In this document: in pieces, positions 11,985-23,765 of the stretch
How the letters are laid out: each line of letters starts with the position of its first letter
Numbering within the stretch: the stretch's first letter is position 1
The notes under the pieces: generated by a model
What the model was told of the DNA's origin: nothing
The model's database searches: none
Seen by the model: the letters and a program-made list of their open reading frames with translations, nothing else
From: Takakia lepidozioides
Taxonomy: Eukaryota; Streptophyta; Takakiopsida; Takakiales; Takakiaceae
Direction: 5' to 3'
NCBI GenBank assembly: GCA_030704615.1
Contig: CM060731.1
Location: 60,244,756-60,308,755 of the forward strand
DNA: 64,000 nucleotides
Program-made: the position numbers and the translations under genes

Positions 11985-13022
11985 ATTGTACTCATAAGAC
12001 GTCGTTTGCCGTAGCCTTGTGGCCATTGACCCCGCGCCCAGTTTGAGCGGAAACAAAAGGGACAGAACCTACCTCTGTCAGGGGCTGACGTTGGTAGTAA
12101 GACTTACCTTCATATAAAGAATTAATCCGGGTTTTCCAGATATCCTCTAGAAATCCCTTCACACAAGCATCAATCTGCTGTGTGTGATTTGCCCAAAAAC
12201 TAGGCCTCAGGAGGGCCTGGGTTTTTGGCTCAGCCTCGAGACTTTCAAAGTTGGTAAACAGAGGTACAGGCACAATTCCCTTGATAGATTTGAAGAGAGC
12301 GTCACTTTGGTGAGAGAACCCCAGACAGTGTATCAGAAAATGAATACTGTCTTCAGGTTGCCCACACAACGGGCAATTGCACTCTCCCTTTCCTCTCTGC
12401 TTCTGTTTGCTGTTCAAAGGTAGGCTTCCTGCCCTGAGTTTAAATTTCAGTCTAGTGCCGAGAGTGGGTAGACCCTTGAGGTCATCCAAGATGTCCTCCC
12501 CCATGTCACTGACTGGAAACAAGTTCAGGGAAGTTTTCTGCCTAACTTCATTTTCATCAGACAATCTCATGGCAACAGACATGGCTTTGGACACTACAGC
12601 CTCTAAGTCAGATTTATCCAGCAGGGTCAAGACTTGCGGTTCCAGGTCCAGGTCCTTGAGAATCTCTTCTACTCTCATCTGCTAGGACGTAGCCTGTTTG
12701 ACAGGGCGGTCCTGTTTCCAAGATATAGAGTCGATTAACTTAGGATATCTGGTGTTGGACATATGTTGCAGCTGACCCCACCATCTGACCTTGAAGTCAT
12801 CTCATCGGGAGCTTAAGGACGGAATGCCAAACTCACCCCAAACAGCCACATTGGCTGTTTTGGAGCATGCTGACATACACTCCTTAAGCACCCCCACTTG
12901 AATGGATTCTAGAGACTTAGCCTGGTTGGAGTTATCAACCCATATTGCAGATCCGTACTCCAAGGCAGGTCTAATAACGCGACAAAGCATGGTCTTCTTA
13001 ACCTCAGAGTTGACCCCTCTGC
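11985..13022 (-). mobile_element. LINE copy, longer, 5' truncated
   Basis: On the minus strand the fragment starts in the post-RT region (a GVNSEVKKTMLCRVIRPALE frame at about 13030-12960) and continues through VGVLKECMSACSKTANVAVW. It ends in the 228-codon frame 12678-11992, which contains the zinc-knuckle CPLCGQPEDSIHFLIHC. The 5' border falls at a CTGCAG near 13020. GAAAGACAGA occurs at both borders and may be the target duplication. Frames are interrupted at about 12700-12800, so the copy is inactive. Confidence 0.8.
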
Positions 13023-13188
13023 AGGGAAAGACAGAGACAGAGAGAGAGAAAGAGCAGGCCCATCTTTGGGATGGATATATAGTTATTAAGTCAAGATTCA
13101 CTAGACATAATCAAGACCATCGTCTTCAGATTGTTGTTGACCTCAATGCAGCTGCAACCTGGCTCCCTTTGCACACCTCTGACCTTCA

Positions 13189-14275
13189 TCATTTTTTGCA
13201 CTGTTGTGGCATCATACCCCTGCCAGCTGCAGCATAGATGTTGGAGAGCAGCACTTGCAGCATCCTGTTAATCCCACTTGAGAATCCATGTTGCTGCACG
13301 TTCTGCCAACTCCACATTGCCATGAATTCTGCAGGCACCAAGCAAGGCCTTTGAAACCACAGCATCTGGTTCGGTTGATATTCTGTTAATGAGGTCCTCT
13401 GCTTCTTCCAAGTGCCCTGCTCGGCATAGAAGGTCCACCATGCAGCCAAAATGCTCCCTTGTAGGAGTGAGGCCATAATCTCGACTAAGGGAATCCCAGT
13501 AGTGTCTGCCTTCATCCACAAGGCCCACATGGCTAGATGCAGACAGGATACATACAAAAGTTATACCATTTGGCTTCAACCAGCCTTCATGTTGCATTTG
13601 TTTGAATAAACTTAGGGCTTGTTTACCAAACACATGCTGGACATATCCTGCAATCGTGGCATTCCATGAGACCACCTCTCGTTGAGCCATATTATGAAAC
13701 ACCCGATTAGTATCATTTATGCCCCCGCATTTGGCATACATGTCAACCAAGGCAGTATCCACAATGACATCTGGCAGAATTCCAGATTTCATGATCTCAG
13801 AATGGACCTGTTTTCCTTCTCCAGGACTGCCAGGCTGGCACAAGCTTTACGAAAACAAAGGTGACCTTGTTGGTTTTTGTCCCTTCCTGTATCATCCCCT
13901 CATGAGTGTTCAAAGCCTCCCTACCACACTCATGCTGGGCATATCCTGCGATCATTGCATTCCATGAGACCACATTTGGCTGAGCCATATTGTCGAACAC
14001 TCGTCGCGCATCCTTCATGTTCCCACATTTGGCATACATGTGGACCAGTACAGTGTCCAGAACGACATTTGGCACAATTCCGGCCATCATGGCATGAACT
14101 TCTATACCTTTTTCCAAGGCTGCCAGGCTGGCACAAGCATTGAGAACCCTAGCAAATGTGAGTTGATTGGGATTCACATCTTCCCCGATCATTCCTTGTA
14201 GATTTCTGAAGCCTTACCATAACCAAGCTGAGCATATCCTGTGATCATTGCGTTCCATGAAACCACATCCCATTA
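13189..14275 (-). pseudogene. PLS-class PPR gene, 3' half, frameshifted
   Basis: Three frames overlap on the minus strand. Around 14275-14190 a DVVSWNAMITGYAQ motif appears and is broken near 14200. Frame 14192-13797 has P/L/S repeats (LNACASLAALEKG, LVHMYAKCGNMKDARRVFD). After a shift near 13840, frame 13843-13268 carries KQVHSEIMKSGILPDVIVDT, two more repeats and an E motif (ALLGACRIHGNVELAERA). After another shift near 13265 the E/E+ motif LLSNIYAAAGR follows. PLS PPR proteins bind organellar RNA and recruit C-to-U editing. Three frame breaks mark this as a decayed copy; the 5' repeats are missing. Confidence 0.85.
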
Positions 14276-16367
14276 ATGCACAATAATGCACTCCAAAGGT
14301 GTGGACTGACTCACCAAATAGTTAAACTGACTTCCAGTAGTGCAAGAGGCACCCATATCAGTGACCTAATGCAGCTAGTCTCTGCTCCAATGCTCTGTAA
14401 GCAGACAACCTTCAAGGTAGTCCCCACTCCCCAACAGAGTCCTACCTGCACAAATCATCTCTCCCCACAGGATTTTCTTCAAGTGATAATCTTCTGTTTC
14501 ATTACAAAATTCCACAGATCCAAGGGACAGGTATTGTTGCTGGCATGTTGTCTTCTACTGTACCTTCCCACACAACTAAGATGCCTGCATAAAATTAGAG
14601 TGATAGTTTTAACAACCAATGCTCCATCAAACATTGTTGCTGCCTGTTATCAGTAAGTATTGACAGTGATAGAAACTGAGGATAATTTTAAAAGAAGTGC
14701 AGACGTATCTGGGTGAATATACACTGTACAGGACAGTAAGGGACATATCAAGTCACTCGCACACTCGCAGCACAGTCTGGCATAAAGATCATAGAAGATC
14801 TCTGCTCATGCATCCTGTAATTCACAATCTGTCGTTATCCCCAGCCACAATGCACTAGTTACCTCAATTCCCAGTTGCCCATACGAGCTATGGTGATTTT
14901 ATGGACATCCTTCACTCTCAGACAAGCTCAAGTTCATTCAAATCCCTGGGAAAACACAGAGGAAGCCACTTCGCTAGAACTTCGTAAACGACTGAGCACA
15001 TTTCAAGACCCTGTTATCCAGGAATTGAATGACGAAAATGCACTTTCCCAATGCTTTAGAAAAGGGCACCTGCATAAACCCTATATGCTCCAAAAACATA
15101 GTGTGCACCATAACCTGAGCTTTTAAGTGTCAGATGCCCACTACTATCTAATGATAATAATCACTACATGTACTCTCAAAACACTGGCAGGTGGATCATG
15201 CAGCAATGGCCCATACCACTGCTACATACAGAGTACTTTCGCCTGGCATTCCACGTACGGGTCTAAGAGAGATGGGGAGATGGGCAGCTCACACACAACA
15301 AGTCCATGCTTATATGAGGCGGGGCGCTGGGGTCTATGGCCAGAAGGCTCAACATACATACTTCTATGAGTAGATTCTCTCACTTTCTCTCTTCCCTCTT
15401 CAGGAACATGAAGAACATTGTCCTGCACCTCTGTTCACCAACTTGAAAATCTATCCCCACATTCATTCCAGCACCCTTTTGGTGCAGATAAACTAGAACT
15501 GCTTGCCCACCTGGAGGCCCCTCCAGGTTTTCTTTAGTCGGTGGCTGCTGGGAATACTGTGAATTTCCCATCAGGCGCATGCGCTGCATTCACAAATCAG
15601 ATAACCACCACATATCAGAGAGAGTGAGCTGCCTCCAAATCTCAGAAATAAATACAGCAACCTAGGGAGCAATTTATATCTCAAAGGGTGCCAATTGACA
15701 ATGTCGTTGGAATAGCTGGATTGGGTTATCCATGGCTTACAAAAGCAGCCGACCATTGGTGGTTTTAACTGTTGGGGGAAGCCTCCTGGGAGTGAAAGTC
15801 TCGGAGCAGGTCACCGTGCCAGCAAAAAATGAAAGCTGTGGCTTTGCGGGAAATTTTGAGAACCACTGCTGCTTTGTACCCAGTACTTCTGAACACCCCA
15901 CCCCTCACTCCACTCTCTCGAGTAGCAAACCATGGTCCCAGCTTACTACATACCCTCCAGCTCTGCCAGCCGCTCTGGAGAAGAAAGTTGATTGCAGATG
16001 GCAGGGCAGCCCTTGTGATGAGCCGATTATGGAACAAATGCAAGAACCCTGATTCGGTTCACATACTACAAACTGCAAAGGTGGTCATCCCTAACACTCG
16101 GCTCATCTTTCAGTTGTTTACATGTAGGGGTGTCATAACTCCAAACCCGAGACAGGAGGGAGGTGGAGACTTCAGCAATGCGTGAGACAATCTGGCATCT
16201 TCATATGAAGGCATCTATATGAAGAGGCCCACGAATACATAAATTGCCGCAGGGTCCACGCTCCCAGCTTCTTCTACGGATGCATTGTCCTGACAAGCCA
16301 ACAAGAGATGATTGATCGCTGCCGACTCTGCGAGGCTCCGTTGCAACGTTACAACCAACACACAAAA
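14276..16367. other. No gene recognised
   Basis: A 69-codon minus frame at 15589-15380 (PPGGQAVLVYLHQKGAGMNV) looks protein-like in composition but matches nothing I recognise and has no neighbouring exon. Otherwise this is non-coding, with short AT- and CT-rich patches. Confidence 0.4.
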
Positions 16368-16470
16368 ATGACGACGATGACATGGCTGACGATGACGACG
16401 ATGACGTGGCGAGGATGGCGTGGCTACGATGACGTGTTTACGCTGACGTGGTGGCGATGATGTGGCACTA
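16368..16470. repeat. GATGACGTGGC-type minisatellite
   Basis: A degenerate tandem array of GATGACGACGATGAC and GATGACGTGGC units covers about 100 bp. I see no gene in it. Confidence 0.7.
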
Positions 16471-17009
16471 TGGCACCCTATTCCTGCTCCACGCTGTACT
16501 TAGTCTGAGACCTTCAGTCGTCGCTAGAATATTTCATTTTTATTTTATTCTTCTTTTCTGTAAGGAAAAATCTTTCGTCCAAATTATAAAGTCTCCTCAT
16601 CATCTGAAATCACAGGACTCCCCTGCGTAGAATTTTGTATCTCACAAACAATTTGGAAGGTCGCACTTGGAACCGTTTGAAAGGATCTCGGTTTAGTGGG
16701 GAAGACATCCATCTTCAAGTTGAATGTTGAACAGTTTTGAGGAGCCAGCCCAGTATGTGTAACGCAGAGTATCTAAGCTGCAAATTCTCTTTGTACAATC
16801 CAAGCAACTTCTTCCTCAAATAAAAACTTCCCAATACCCTGATCATAATGACGGCTGCTCCTTGTGAGAATTAGTCAAAATGCCTAAACAGATTGGAACC
16901 ACTGACAGTCTACCAATTCTTCTGAACAGAATATGTTCAGGCCATGAAAGAGGCTCTCCCCCACTTGATCCAATCGCTCCAAGACCTTCCCTCTTGCTTA
17001 GGTGATGCA

Positions 17010-17770
17010 ACTTGCAATGGATGAAGTCGAAAGAGCTGTCGATTCTTGGGAGAGTTCCGTCGTGCCTCTGCGGCCAGGATAAGATCATTAATGGAAGGGA
17101 AGTCATTGTCTGCGGTAGAGCAGCAAATTGGTGGACTGACGAGATCCAGCTCAAGATCGCTAAGAGACGAGCACTTTATGAGGACTGTTGCAATCTCAGA
17201 AGAAATTATTTTGGGAAACGCTGTAAGTTACACTGACATGAACTCGAACCACCATGGTGGTAATATTTTGGTTGACCTTACAACGCTTGTACAGGCCGAA
17301 AAATGGTCAGCAAGTACAAGCTTTACGGAATTAAGGGGGCGTGGCAACGTTGACCTGTCAAGACGTTTGAAACGGAGAAACTCACTACAACATTCTTGAC
17401 CGTGAATCCAAATCTATTAGCTGTAAGGGGTTTTCTGAAGGATGGAAGGATACAGTATCTAGAAAAAACTGTTCTTACATTCCAAGACAGCCCTGATGAA
17501 CTAGTGATATCACAAAGGGTTACACCGCACCCATTAGTCCTTCTGAGATCACTGAAGTTATAGAACATCTTTAGAAAACCTATGAAGTCAGGTGGGCCTG
17601 ATCATAGCATTGTCAACGAGCTGATCAAGCATGGTGGCGATCCTGTTGTAGAGGCCCTCTGAAAGTGCCCTTCTCTTTAAAACCTTATTTGGACGCCTGA
17701 ACTGATTCCCTTTCATTGGAGAGAGGGTCTTTGTAGGGAAAGGAAGGTGAAAGTCGCGGCACGACACTTC
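17010..17770 (+). mobile_element. LINE fragment: linker and start of reverse transcriptase
   Basis: Broken frames read WWTDEIQLKIAKRRALYEDC (the linker before the RT of plant LINEs), then SEITEVIEHL, then KSGGPDHSIVNELIKHGGDP, and finally RGTTLLNSE. The last two are RT fingers motifs corresponding to K..GPD.(I/V).(N/A)ELLK and YRGI.LLN. Several frame breaks show decay. The homology stops at about 17770, just before the coiled-coil gene. Confidence 0.7.
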
Positions 17771-17829
17771 TTAACTCAGAAAAAGCAAGGGTGGCTTCAA
17801 AAAGAAAAAGTAAAACAGAAAAGGTCGAG

Positions 17830-17890
17830 TATATAAGGTAAGGTAAGAGAAAAAGTAAAAGGTGACGGAGAGGTCCCACGAGTATATAAA
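17830..17890 (+). promoter_or_regulatory. Two TATA-box candidates before the coiled-coil ORF
   Basis: TATATAAGG at 17830-17838 and TATATAAA at 17883-17890 both sit in a GAGTATATAA context. The second lies about 36 bp upstream of the ATG at 17926, so initiation 25-30 bp downstream would leave a 5' leader of only about 10 nucleotides. The first would give a leader of about 60. Confidence 0.5.
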
Positions 17891-17925
17891 GCAGATCAGT
17901 CGGGGTGTTGTGGACGTAGACAACG

Positions 17926-18708
17926 ATGGCACAGCGCGAGTTAGAGAGCCTTGCGATCCGTGCGACTGCAGCGTTGAACGACGTTGAGGCGTTGCTTTGT
18001 GGGCACAGTGAGCTGCTGGAGCAGGTGGAGAGGGTGAAACAGCTCTTCCTAAAGGTTGCAAAGCGTGACCTGATGCTTGCAAAGAGTGAGTTGATGCTCG
18101 CAGAAACTGAGAGGAGGAGATCACGCAAGCTAGACTACCTGAAGGAAAGTGAGGATAACGAGGTATCTTTCCTCCACGACGAGATCGCCTTGGCAAAGAG
18201 GATGAAGGCAAAGAGTGATTTGATGCTTGTAGAGATAGAGAAGATGAAGAGATACTACCTGGAGGACAGTAAGAAGGTCCGGGAGTCTTGGAAGATTGCA
18301 GATACACGTGTGTCGACTGCACAGAATGCGTTGATGCATGCAGATAAACACATGGGGCTTGCACAGATTTGGTTGGAGCTTGCAGAGTCTGAGAGGGAGA
18401 GGCGATCGCACTGCCAGCCGAAGGATCTTGAGATGGAGAGATTCTTGCTGAGGGAGACTAGGAAAGCTTTGTTCCTGTGCGTTGCACATTGTGAAACGCT
18501 GCTTTCAATGAGTGAGTTGGCGGTTGCAAAGCTTGAGACGGTAGACTACCTGAAGGACTGGTCATTGTCCTCGGTGATGGGTTGGTTCATAACATACGGC
18601 CTGAAAGGAAGCAGCTCAGGAGACAGTTCACCGCATAATTTGCCACAATTGATAGTCATTCAACCTGACAGAAGTCTGCAGTTGTGTCAAAATGGTGGCT
18701 TCCAATGA
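17926..18708 (+). CDS. Coiled-coil protein of unknown function inside LINE remnants (260 aa)
   Basis: An uninterrupted ATG-to-TGA frame encodes 260 residues. Residues about 1-185 are Leu/Glu/Lys/Arg-rich with heptad-like spacing. Weak internal repeats are visible: KSELMLAETER near residue 55 returns as KSDLMLVEIEK near 95, and the surrounding 45-50 residues are comparable, including YLKESED versus YLEDSKK. There is no signal peptide or membrane segment, and I recognise no family. The C-terminal 60 residues look unstructured. LINE reverse-transcriptase sequence ends about 150 bp upstream, and LINE post-RT sequence resumes at 18755, so the frame occupies the place of the LINE palm/thumb. It could be a captured host segment, an inserted gene or a chance frame. 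The length, the even coiled-coil composition and the TATA boxes favour a real gene. Confidence 0.5.
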   Translation: MAQRELESLAIRATAALNDVEALLCGHSELLEQVERVKQLFLKVAKRDLMLAKSELMLAETERRRSRKLDYLKESEDNEVSFLHDEIALAKRMKAKSDLMLVEIEKMKRYYLEDSKKVRESWKIADTRVSTAQNALMHADKHMGLAQIWLELAESERERRSHCQPKDLEMERFLLRETRKALFLCVAHCETLLSMSELAVAKLETVDYLKDWSLSSVMGWFITYGLKGSSSGDSSPHNLPQLIVIQPDRSLQLCQNGGFQ

Positions 18709-18754
18709 TGGATCATGGTGGGGAGGGAGGTAGGGATCTCAAATTGGGGGAGTT

Positions 18755-18880
18755 AAGAGATCCCGTACTTCCTTACACTCATATCTTGGCGTTCACTAGT
18801 TGCAACTGGGATGCGCATATACAGGAAGTGGTTCAAAGAGCTTAACGCAAAGCTTTGGGCCAGGCTCACTAAATTTCTGC
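18755..18880 (+). mobile_element. LINE fragment, post-RT
   Basis: The segment reads as a degraded version of the TYLGVQFSSNCNMDAHIRKV region present in the LINE copy at about 52760-52860. A CTTGGCGTTCACTAG start, GGATGCGCATATACAGGAAG and GGCTCACTAAATTTCTGCA line up in order with that copy. It probably belongs to the same insertion as 17010-17770. Confidence 0.65.
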
Positions 18881-19310
18881 ACGAAATTGCACTTGGTCTT
18901 AGATTTCAACTAAGGTTGAGTAGCTTACTATAGCTTTTTGTTTTCTTTCTCTTGTTGCTTGTTCCTCCCCAGCTTTTTGGGAACTTTTCATCCTATGTAC
19001 GTTCACCCATTGTCCATGTTGTAAATAAAGTCTTACAAGGTTTCATCATTTCATACATGGGCCAACAGCATAGGTTACATTAGAGGTCGCACTTGGGCCT
19101 CGACAGGCCTCGACATAGGGGATACATAGGAAATTGCACTTGGTCTTAGATTTCAACTCTTCATACATGGGCCAAAGGCACATGCTACCCTAGAGGTCGC
19201 ACTTGGGCCCTACATAAGAGACGCATTGGGATGCATAGAAGATCTTACACTTGGACTTAGATGACATTGGACACTTGGGCCAACTGCACAGGCTACCCTA
19301 GTACAACATA
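18880..19310. repeat. Degenerate tandem repeat, about 110-bp period
   Basis: The unit CATACATGGGCCAA ... GAGGTCGCACTTGGGCC ... TTGCACTTGGTCTTAGAT recurs at about 18890, 19052, 19164 and 19270 with decay. I see no coding capacity. Confidence 0.65.
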
Positions 19311-19879
19311 ATTGAAAGCTCCTAGATAGATGAGGAGGGAGTACTCCTTGCCACATATTAAGGACGTCACACAACTGATGCAGTCGTCATCTTAAATTGC
19401 AGAACAAAACCCTTACAATCAGATAATGACCAGTTGTAGTCTCGGCCTGAGCTTGGTGGTGTAAATTGGAATTAGAACCATATGCAGATTGTGCTTGAGC
19501 TTGTATCATGGCCACAGACACTAGTCTCATCCAAAAAGGGTTTGACCAGCCCTCAATAGAAAGAATTCAATTATGCATTCGCAGGATTACTCCAGTAGTA
19601 GGATTACTCAAGTAGTAGGATTTATACAGTTGTTCAAAAGATATCAATATTCTTTGGATGCAAGAAACAACCCAGAATTCAACCAAGGGAGTATAGTTAT
19701 TGGCATTGTGAGAGAGAGAGAGAATATTGTACTAGTGTTGTGCGGGTCCGAGTTTTGACCGCGGGTACCCGGCGGGTTAGGATCCGGGTTACCCGGACCC
19801 GTGCTATCACCAAAAACCCGGACCCTGACCCGTTAGAAATGAACCCGGAACCGGACCCGCCTGCTGGGTTGTGAAGCCT

Positions 19880-20336
19880 TAAAACAAGCCTGAAGCATAT
19901 ACTCATTTCCTCTCAAGAAGCGAAGTTGCACAACAAAGGGGTGAGCGGAAAGAGCAAGCAACGCGCGAGAGGAAGATCAAACACACGAATCAGACACTAA
20001 GCAGCTCTCATCCAAAAACTTGTACACCCAAATCACATATACCGCAACACCCGAGTACACCGCCCCGACCTTGTGTCAGGGCGCCGTCTTTATACAAAAG
20101 CCCTAACCTTAGTGGCCCGCCGCGTGGCGAGGCATTATAGGCCCAAGCCCATGGTGCTGCCTTGCAGCCCTGGATCTAACGAAGGGCCAGGATCAAGCCA
20201 CCAGCCTAAACTAACCCTAATCTAAACATCATTGTAACGGATTAACGGCTTTATAGGCCAAAAAAATATACGATGAATGTGTATCGCCGTTTTGGATGAA
20301 ACGGGTAAATCTGTGATGAGGAAAGTTTGGGGCATC
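19880..20336 (-). repeat. 3' LTR of the Ty3/gypsy element (457 bp)
   Basis: This is colinear with 33018-33490. About ten substitutions were seen by eye over 457 bp (roughly 2 percent), plus one 16-bp tandem duplication that is present only in the other copy. On the minus strand it begins GATGCCCCAAAC and ends CTTGTTTTA. A G-rich polypurine-like run (GTGGGGGGTAGG) lies just inside it. Confidence 0.9.
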
Positions 20337-20726
20337 ACATCTGTGAAGCCTACCCCCCACGAAAAATCCTGAGCTCCGTGAAGTACAATATAAGAAATAA
20401 CAAGTAAATGTTTGGGGAGAAAATCACCCTCCACTGCTGGGTGAAAAACCTACCAAAGGAAAACCTGGCACCTGCAATTTGGGCCGAGGACAAAACCTTT
20501 GGCTAGGAAAACCGTGCAGGGAGTATACGTGGTGACATATCATAGGTCTACAAAATGCATCAAGAGCTAGAACAAAAGGCCAGATCCGCAAGCTAACACT
20601 AATCCGTCGAGGAAGCCAATCTGAAGAAGATCAAGACATCATTCCACCGTACGTCCCTCCACATTGATGCACGTAAGATCAAAGACTAGCTCGGAATGCA
20701 CCAGATCCGTGAGAGAAACGGGTTCA
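20337..20726 (-). other. Gypsy element, region between integrase remnant and 3' LTR
   Basis: This should encode the rest of the integrase, but I find no catalytic motifs, only broken frames. The G-rich tract next to the LTR is the likely polypurine tract. Confidence 0.5.
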
Positions 20727-21356
20727 TTATGCACATGAATATTGAATTAGTATCTCCCGAGGACATCCATGCCGCATAAGGATCTCATTGAAGAAGAACT
20801 GAGCTACAGCATCACTAGCCTTGGAACGCAAAAGCCAGACTTCTACCCACTTAGTCAAGTAGTCGGTAGCAACACAAAGGTAGCTTCGACCCTTTGATGT
20901 GAGTGTGAGGGGTCCTACTAAGTCAATGCCAACACGAGCAAAAGCATGGGTGATAGGCAAAGACTGCAGCTCATACAAGATCCGGGCCCTAGGGAGAGCA
21001 ATATTAGCACGACAACCTTCACATTTAGAGATGAACTCGGTGACGCTTCGGTGAATTCCCAGCCAATAGTATACCTCTTGGATGCGGGCCACAGTTTTCT
21101 TGATACCAAAGTGACCTGCATACAAGGAACAATGGAAACGCTCCAATAAAGCATTCAGCTGGCTCCGTGGTGGCACCTCCAAGTAGCATGGCACTCCCCC
21201 TCGAGTGAGCTCCTTGAAAAGCTTATCACCCATAAAACGGTGAATAGACACATGATAGAGAATTTGTTTACGCAATGACTCAGAAATGCCAGCTGGCGAA
21301 CGCCCTGATTGGCATCGCTGGAGTAGCGCAGCATGTAGCTGATCATCCATGACTGC
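20727..21356 (-). pseudogene. Ty3/gypsy integrase, truncated
   Basis: The frame carries the H2C2 zinc-binding domain (HCSLYAGHFGIKK ... CEGCRANI) followed by the start of the integrase core with its first catalytic Asp (GIDLVGPLTLTSKGRSYL and ATDYLTKWVE). It ends soon after CPREIL, before the second Asp and the Glu of the DDE triad, so strand transfer would be impossible. Its upstream side is cut by the CACTA element at 21357; the missing link to RNase H resumes at 27187. Confidence 0.9.
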
Positions 21357-21779
21357 CACTACAACAGATCGCGGTATATATGACTATATATATGACTATC
21401 CCGTAGTCATAAACGGTACATATGACTGCAATGACTTTAAGTCATGCAAACCAAGTGAATACAATGAGTATAGTATGGTCGGTCATGGATGACTACAGTA
21501 AGATGAACCAAGTGATACATCTCACTGTCATGTGGCAATCATATGTACTTCTACCATATATGACTTAGTGTGCTGCTGCAAACTGTACACGTGTCTCTTT
21601 TTTATAAGTCCAAGAGGTTTTGTGGATGTGTGCCATATGGCGTCTCCCGAAATGGCCATGTGGCATATCCATAAGGAAGATCTGTAGTCATCACATATGC
21701 ACTGAAGATAGCAACAGATGTAAAATGCGTATGTCTTTCTACGTTTGCTATTGTTCCAGCACAACAACAAATCAGCAGG

Positions 21780-21975
21780 ATTCACGTCCGGCCTGCTGTA
21801 CATACCTTGCAAGCATCGCATTCCACGACACCACATCTCGTTCAGCCATGGTGTTGAAAACTCCCTTCGCATCCTTAATGCACCCACATTTGGCATACAT
21901 GTCCACCAGGGCAGTGTTCCGAATGACATCCGGTACAATTCCAGCTTTGACGATGTCACCATGGACCTCTTTCTG
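21780..21975 (-). pseudogene. PPR fragment in the CACTA element
   Basis: The minus strand reads KAGIVPDVIRNTALVDMYAK, then KDAKGVFNTMAERDVVSWNAM: one S and part of one P/L repeat of a PLS-class PPR protein. No start, stop or further repeats adjoin, so it is a captured fragment. Confidence 0.75.
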
Positions 21976-22139
21976 GCCCTCTTGGATGAATCTGGGCCCA
22001 CATTCTATCCTTGCTCCTTCAGCTATCCATGCCTATGCACAAATCATGCATACATCCTTGCCTTGCTGCTAACAGCTGACGATGACAGCCTAGATTTGTT
22101 CTAGGAAACACCCAACTCAACTTATCACACTAGCTCCTA

Positions 22140-23765
22140 TGCTCAATTGCATCTGCTACTCTCTATAATCAGACAGACATTCACCTTCTTGCCTCGATTG
22201 TCCCACCATTGACTGGGTAAGAAAAGTATTCATTCCACAGCTTCTCCTCATCTCTGTTACCTGTTTCTGGATACTTTTATGTTGTCACGTTGGCAGTACT
22301 CCTCGTAGTCATACTTCAAACAGTCATATGCCCTGCAAAACATGCAAGAACAAGAGACAGACAGAAAGGAGACAGAAATCAAGAGTGTCCCTTCCAAATC
22401 CAGGTGCTGAGTGTACAGTAAGAGAAATACCTCCTCGACATCCCGGAGCTTAAGCTGCTCAATAAGGAACAACCGCTCGAAAACATCTCGCTCCTCTTCA
22501 AGCTTATTAAGTTCAATAAGATTCCAAAAACCGTAGCCCATGCAAACACCTAGACACAGCAGAGTCATTGGAAATAGCATAAGTAACATTCATTCATCTA
22601 AGATGATGATGCTTCCAGACAAAATATCAGCCTGCAACCAACACACAGAATGCCATTTCTCTCATTTCTTACTTGTCAGATTGTCTGAGCTGACTGAGGC
22701 AGCACATGAAAAAGAAGTCCCAAGGGAAATGACCTGTTTGCAGGCTTGCTCCAGCTGCAAAATGTCGTTGACATGCGAGCCCATCAGTAATGATCCAGTG
22801 CTGTCGCTCCTTATGTGGCCCAGCCTCTAGCATTCAAGCAGCTTACATCACCCTCTTTTCACTTTAACTTCCAAGTTGTGCTCAAATTTCAGCACCAAGA
22901 AACATCTCCTCACAGTAAACTGGATAAAGGTCGATATTAGACCGGTGTAATTGGCACAAATGCCCCACTGACCATGACCACATTTCCTGACTATTTAGAC
23001 AAAAGATAGCATAAGCTCAGGCGTGAACAAGTTGCTTACACTAACAAATGGTCCGATGAGTGATTCTTGGACGACACCTAGGTAGCATTACCTAGGGCCC
23101 CTGCCATGAGGAGGCAGAGTAAATCAGTTGGGAGAGACTGGTGTTCCCAGCAGCTCTGACAACGAAACACAAATGAAACAATAGAAGAAATACCTCTGCT
23201 TCAAGAAAATCCGAACTCTTGTGAATCCTTGGAGATTCTGACAGCCTGAAAAGGAATTTCAACTAGTGAGATGGTCACAAATGCCGCATGTGAAAACAAT
23301 CCCCCACTATTGATAGCAAATGAGCAACTCATCCGGTCATTCCATCATCAACCATTGACAAGTCTCTTTATTGTTATGCAATCTGCTGAGAGAGAGCGAG
23401 AAGTATAAATTAGACTAAGTCTGCCTACAGTTTCACATCTTGAATGTTATCCCATGTTATCCCACAGGGCAAAGCTCCAGCACCTCAACAATCAGTTCCA
23501 GAGTAACAATGCAATCTTATCAAAAAAATCTCATACACTCTAACTGAGTGTGGATTGAGCATCGTAAGTATTCATAACAACATCCATTCTACCAATAAAG
23601 TGTAAAAGGTTGAGCAAAGAACTGTATGAAGAATGCATGACAAGTTTCAGTATAAATAGAAACACTTGCCTCACATCATAAAGAGTTCGCAATTCTTGCC
23701 CTGGCAAAGTGGAGCTGGCCATGCAATGCTCCCCGCAGTCCTGCTCAGGAACAACAACATTCACT
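22140..23765 (-). pseudogene. Exon-like pieces of an unidentified spliced gene, captured in the CACTA element
   Basis: On the minus strand several short open stretches end in GT or begin after AG: QDCGEHCMASSTLPGQELRT (about 23740-23670), SPRIHKSSDFLEAE (about 23250-23195), GSHVNDILQLEQACKQ (about 22785-22735), GYGFWNLIELNKLEEERDVF ... KLRDVEE (about 22550-22432) and AYDCLKYDYEEYCQRDNIKV (about 22330-22265). A further stretch DEEKLWNEYFSYP lies at about 22240. I do not recognise the protein. One junction (22432 to 22335) does not keep the frame, so it is probably not functional. The last stretch has a second copy at 36385-36555. Confidence 0.35.

Noticed and set aside
15380-15589. 69-codon minus frame with protein-like composition
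   Set aside because: No recognisable family, no start context and no neighbouring exon that joins.
17685-18489. Long minus-strand frames opposite the coiled-coil gene
   Set aside because: They are Ser/Leu-rich mirror images of a Glu/Lys/Leu-rich coding frame and contain no motif.
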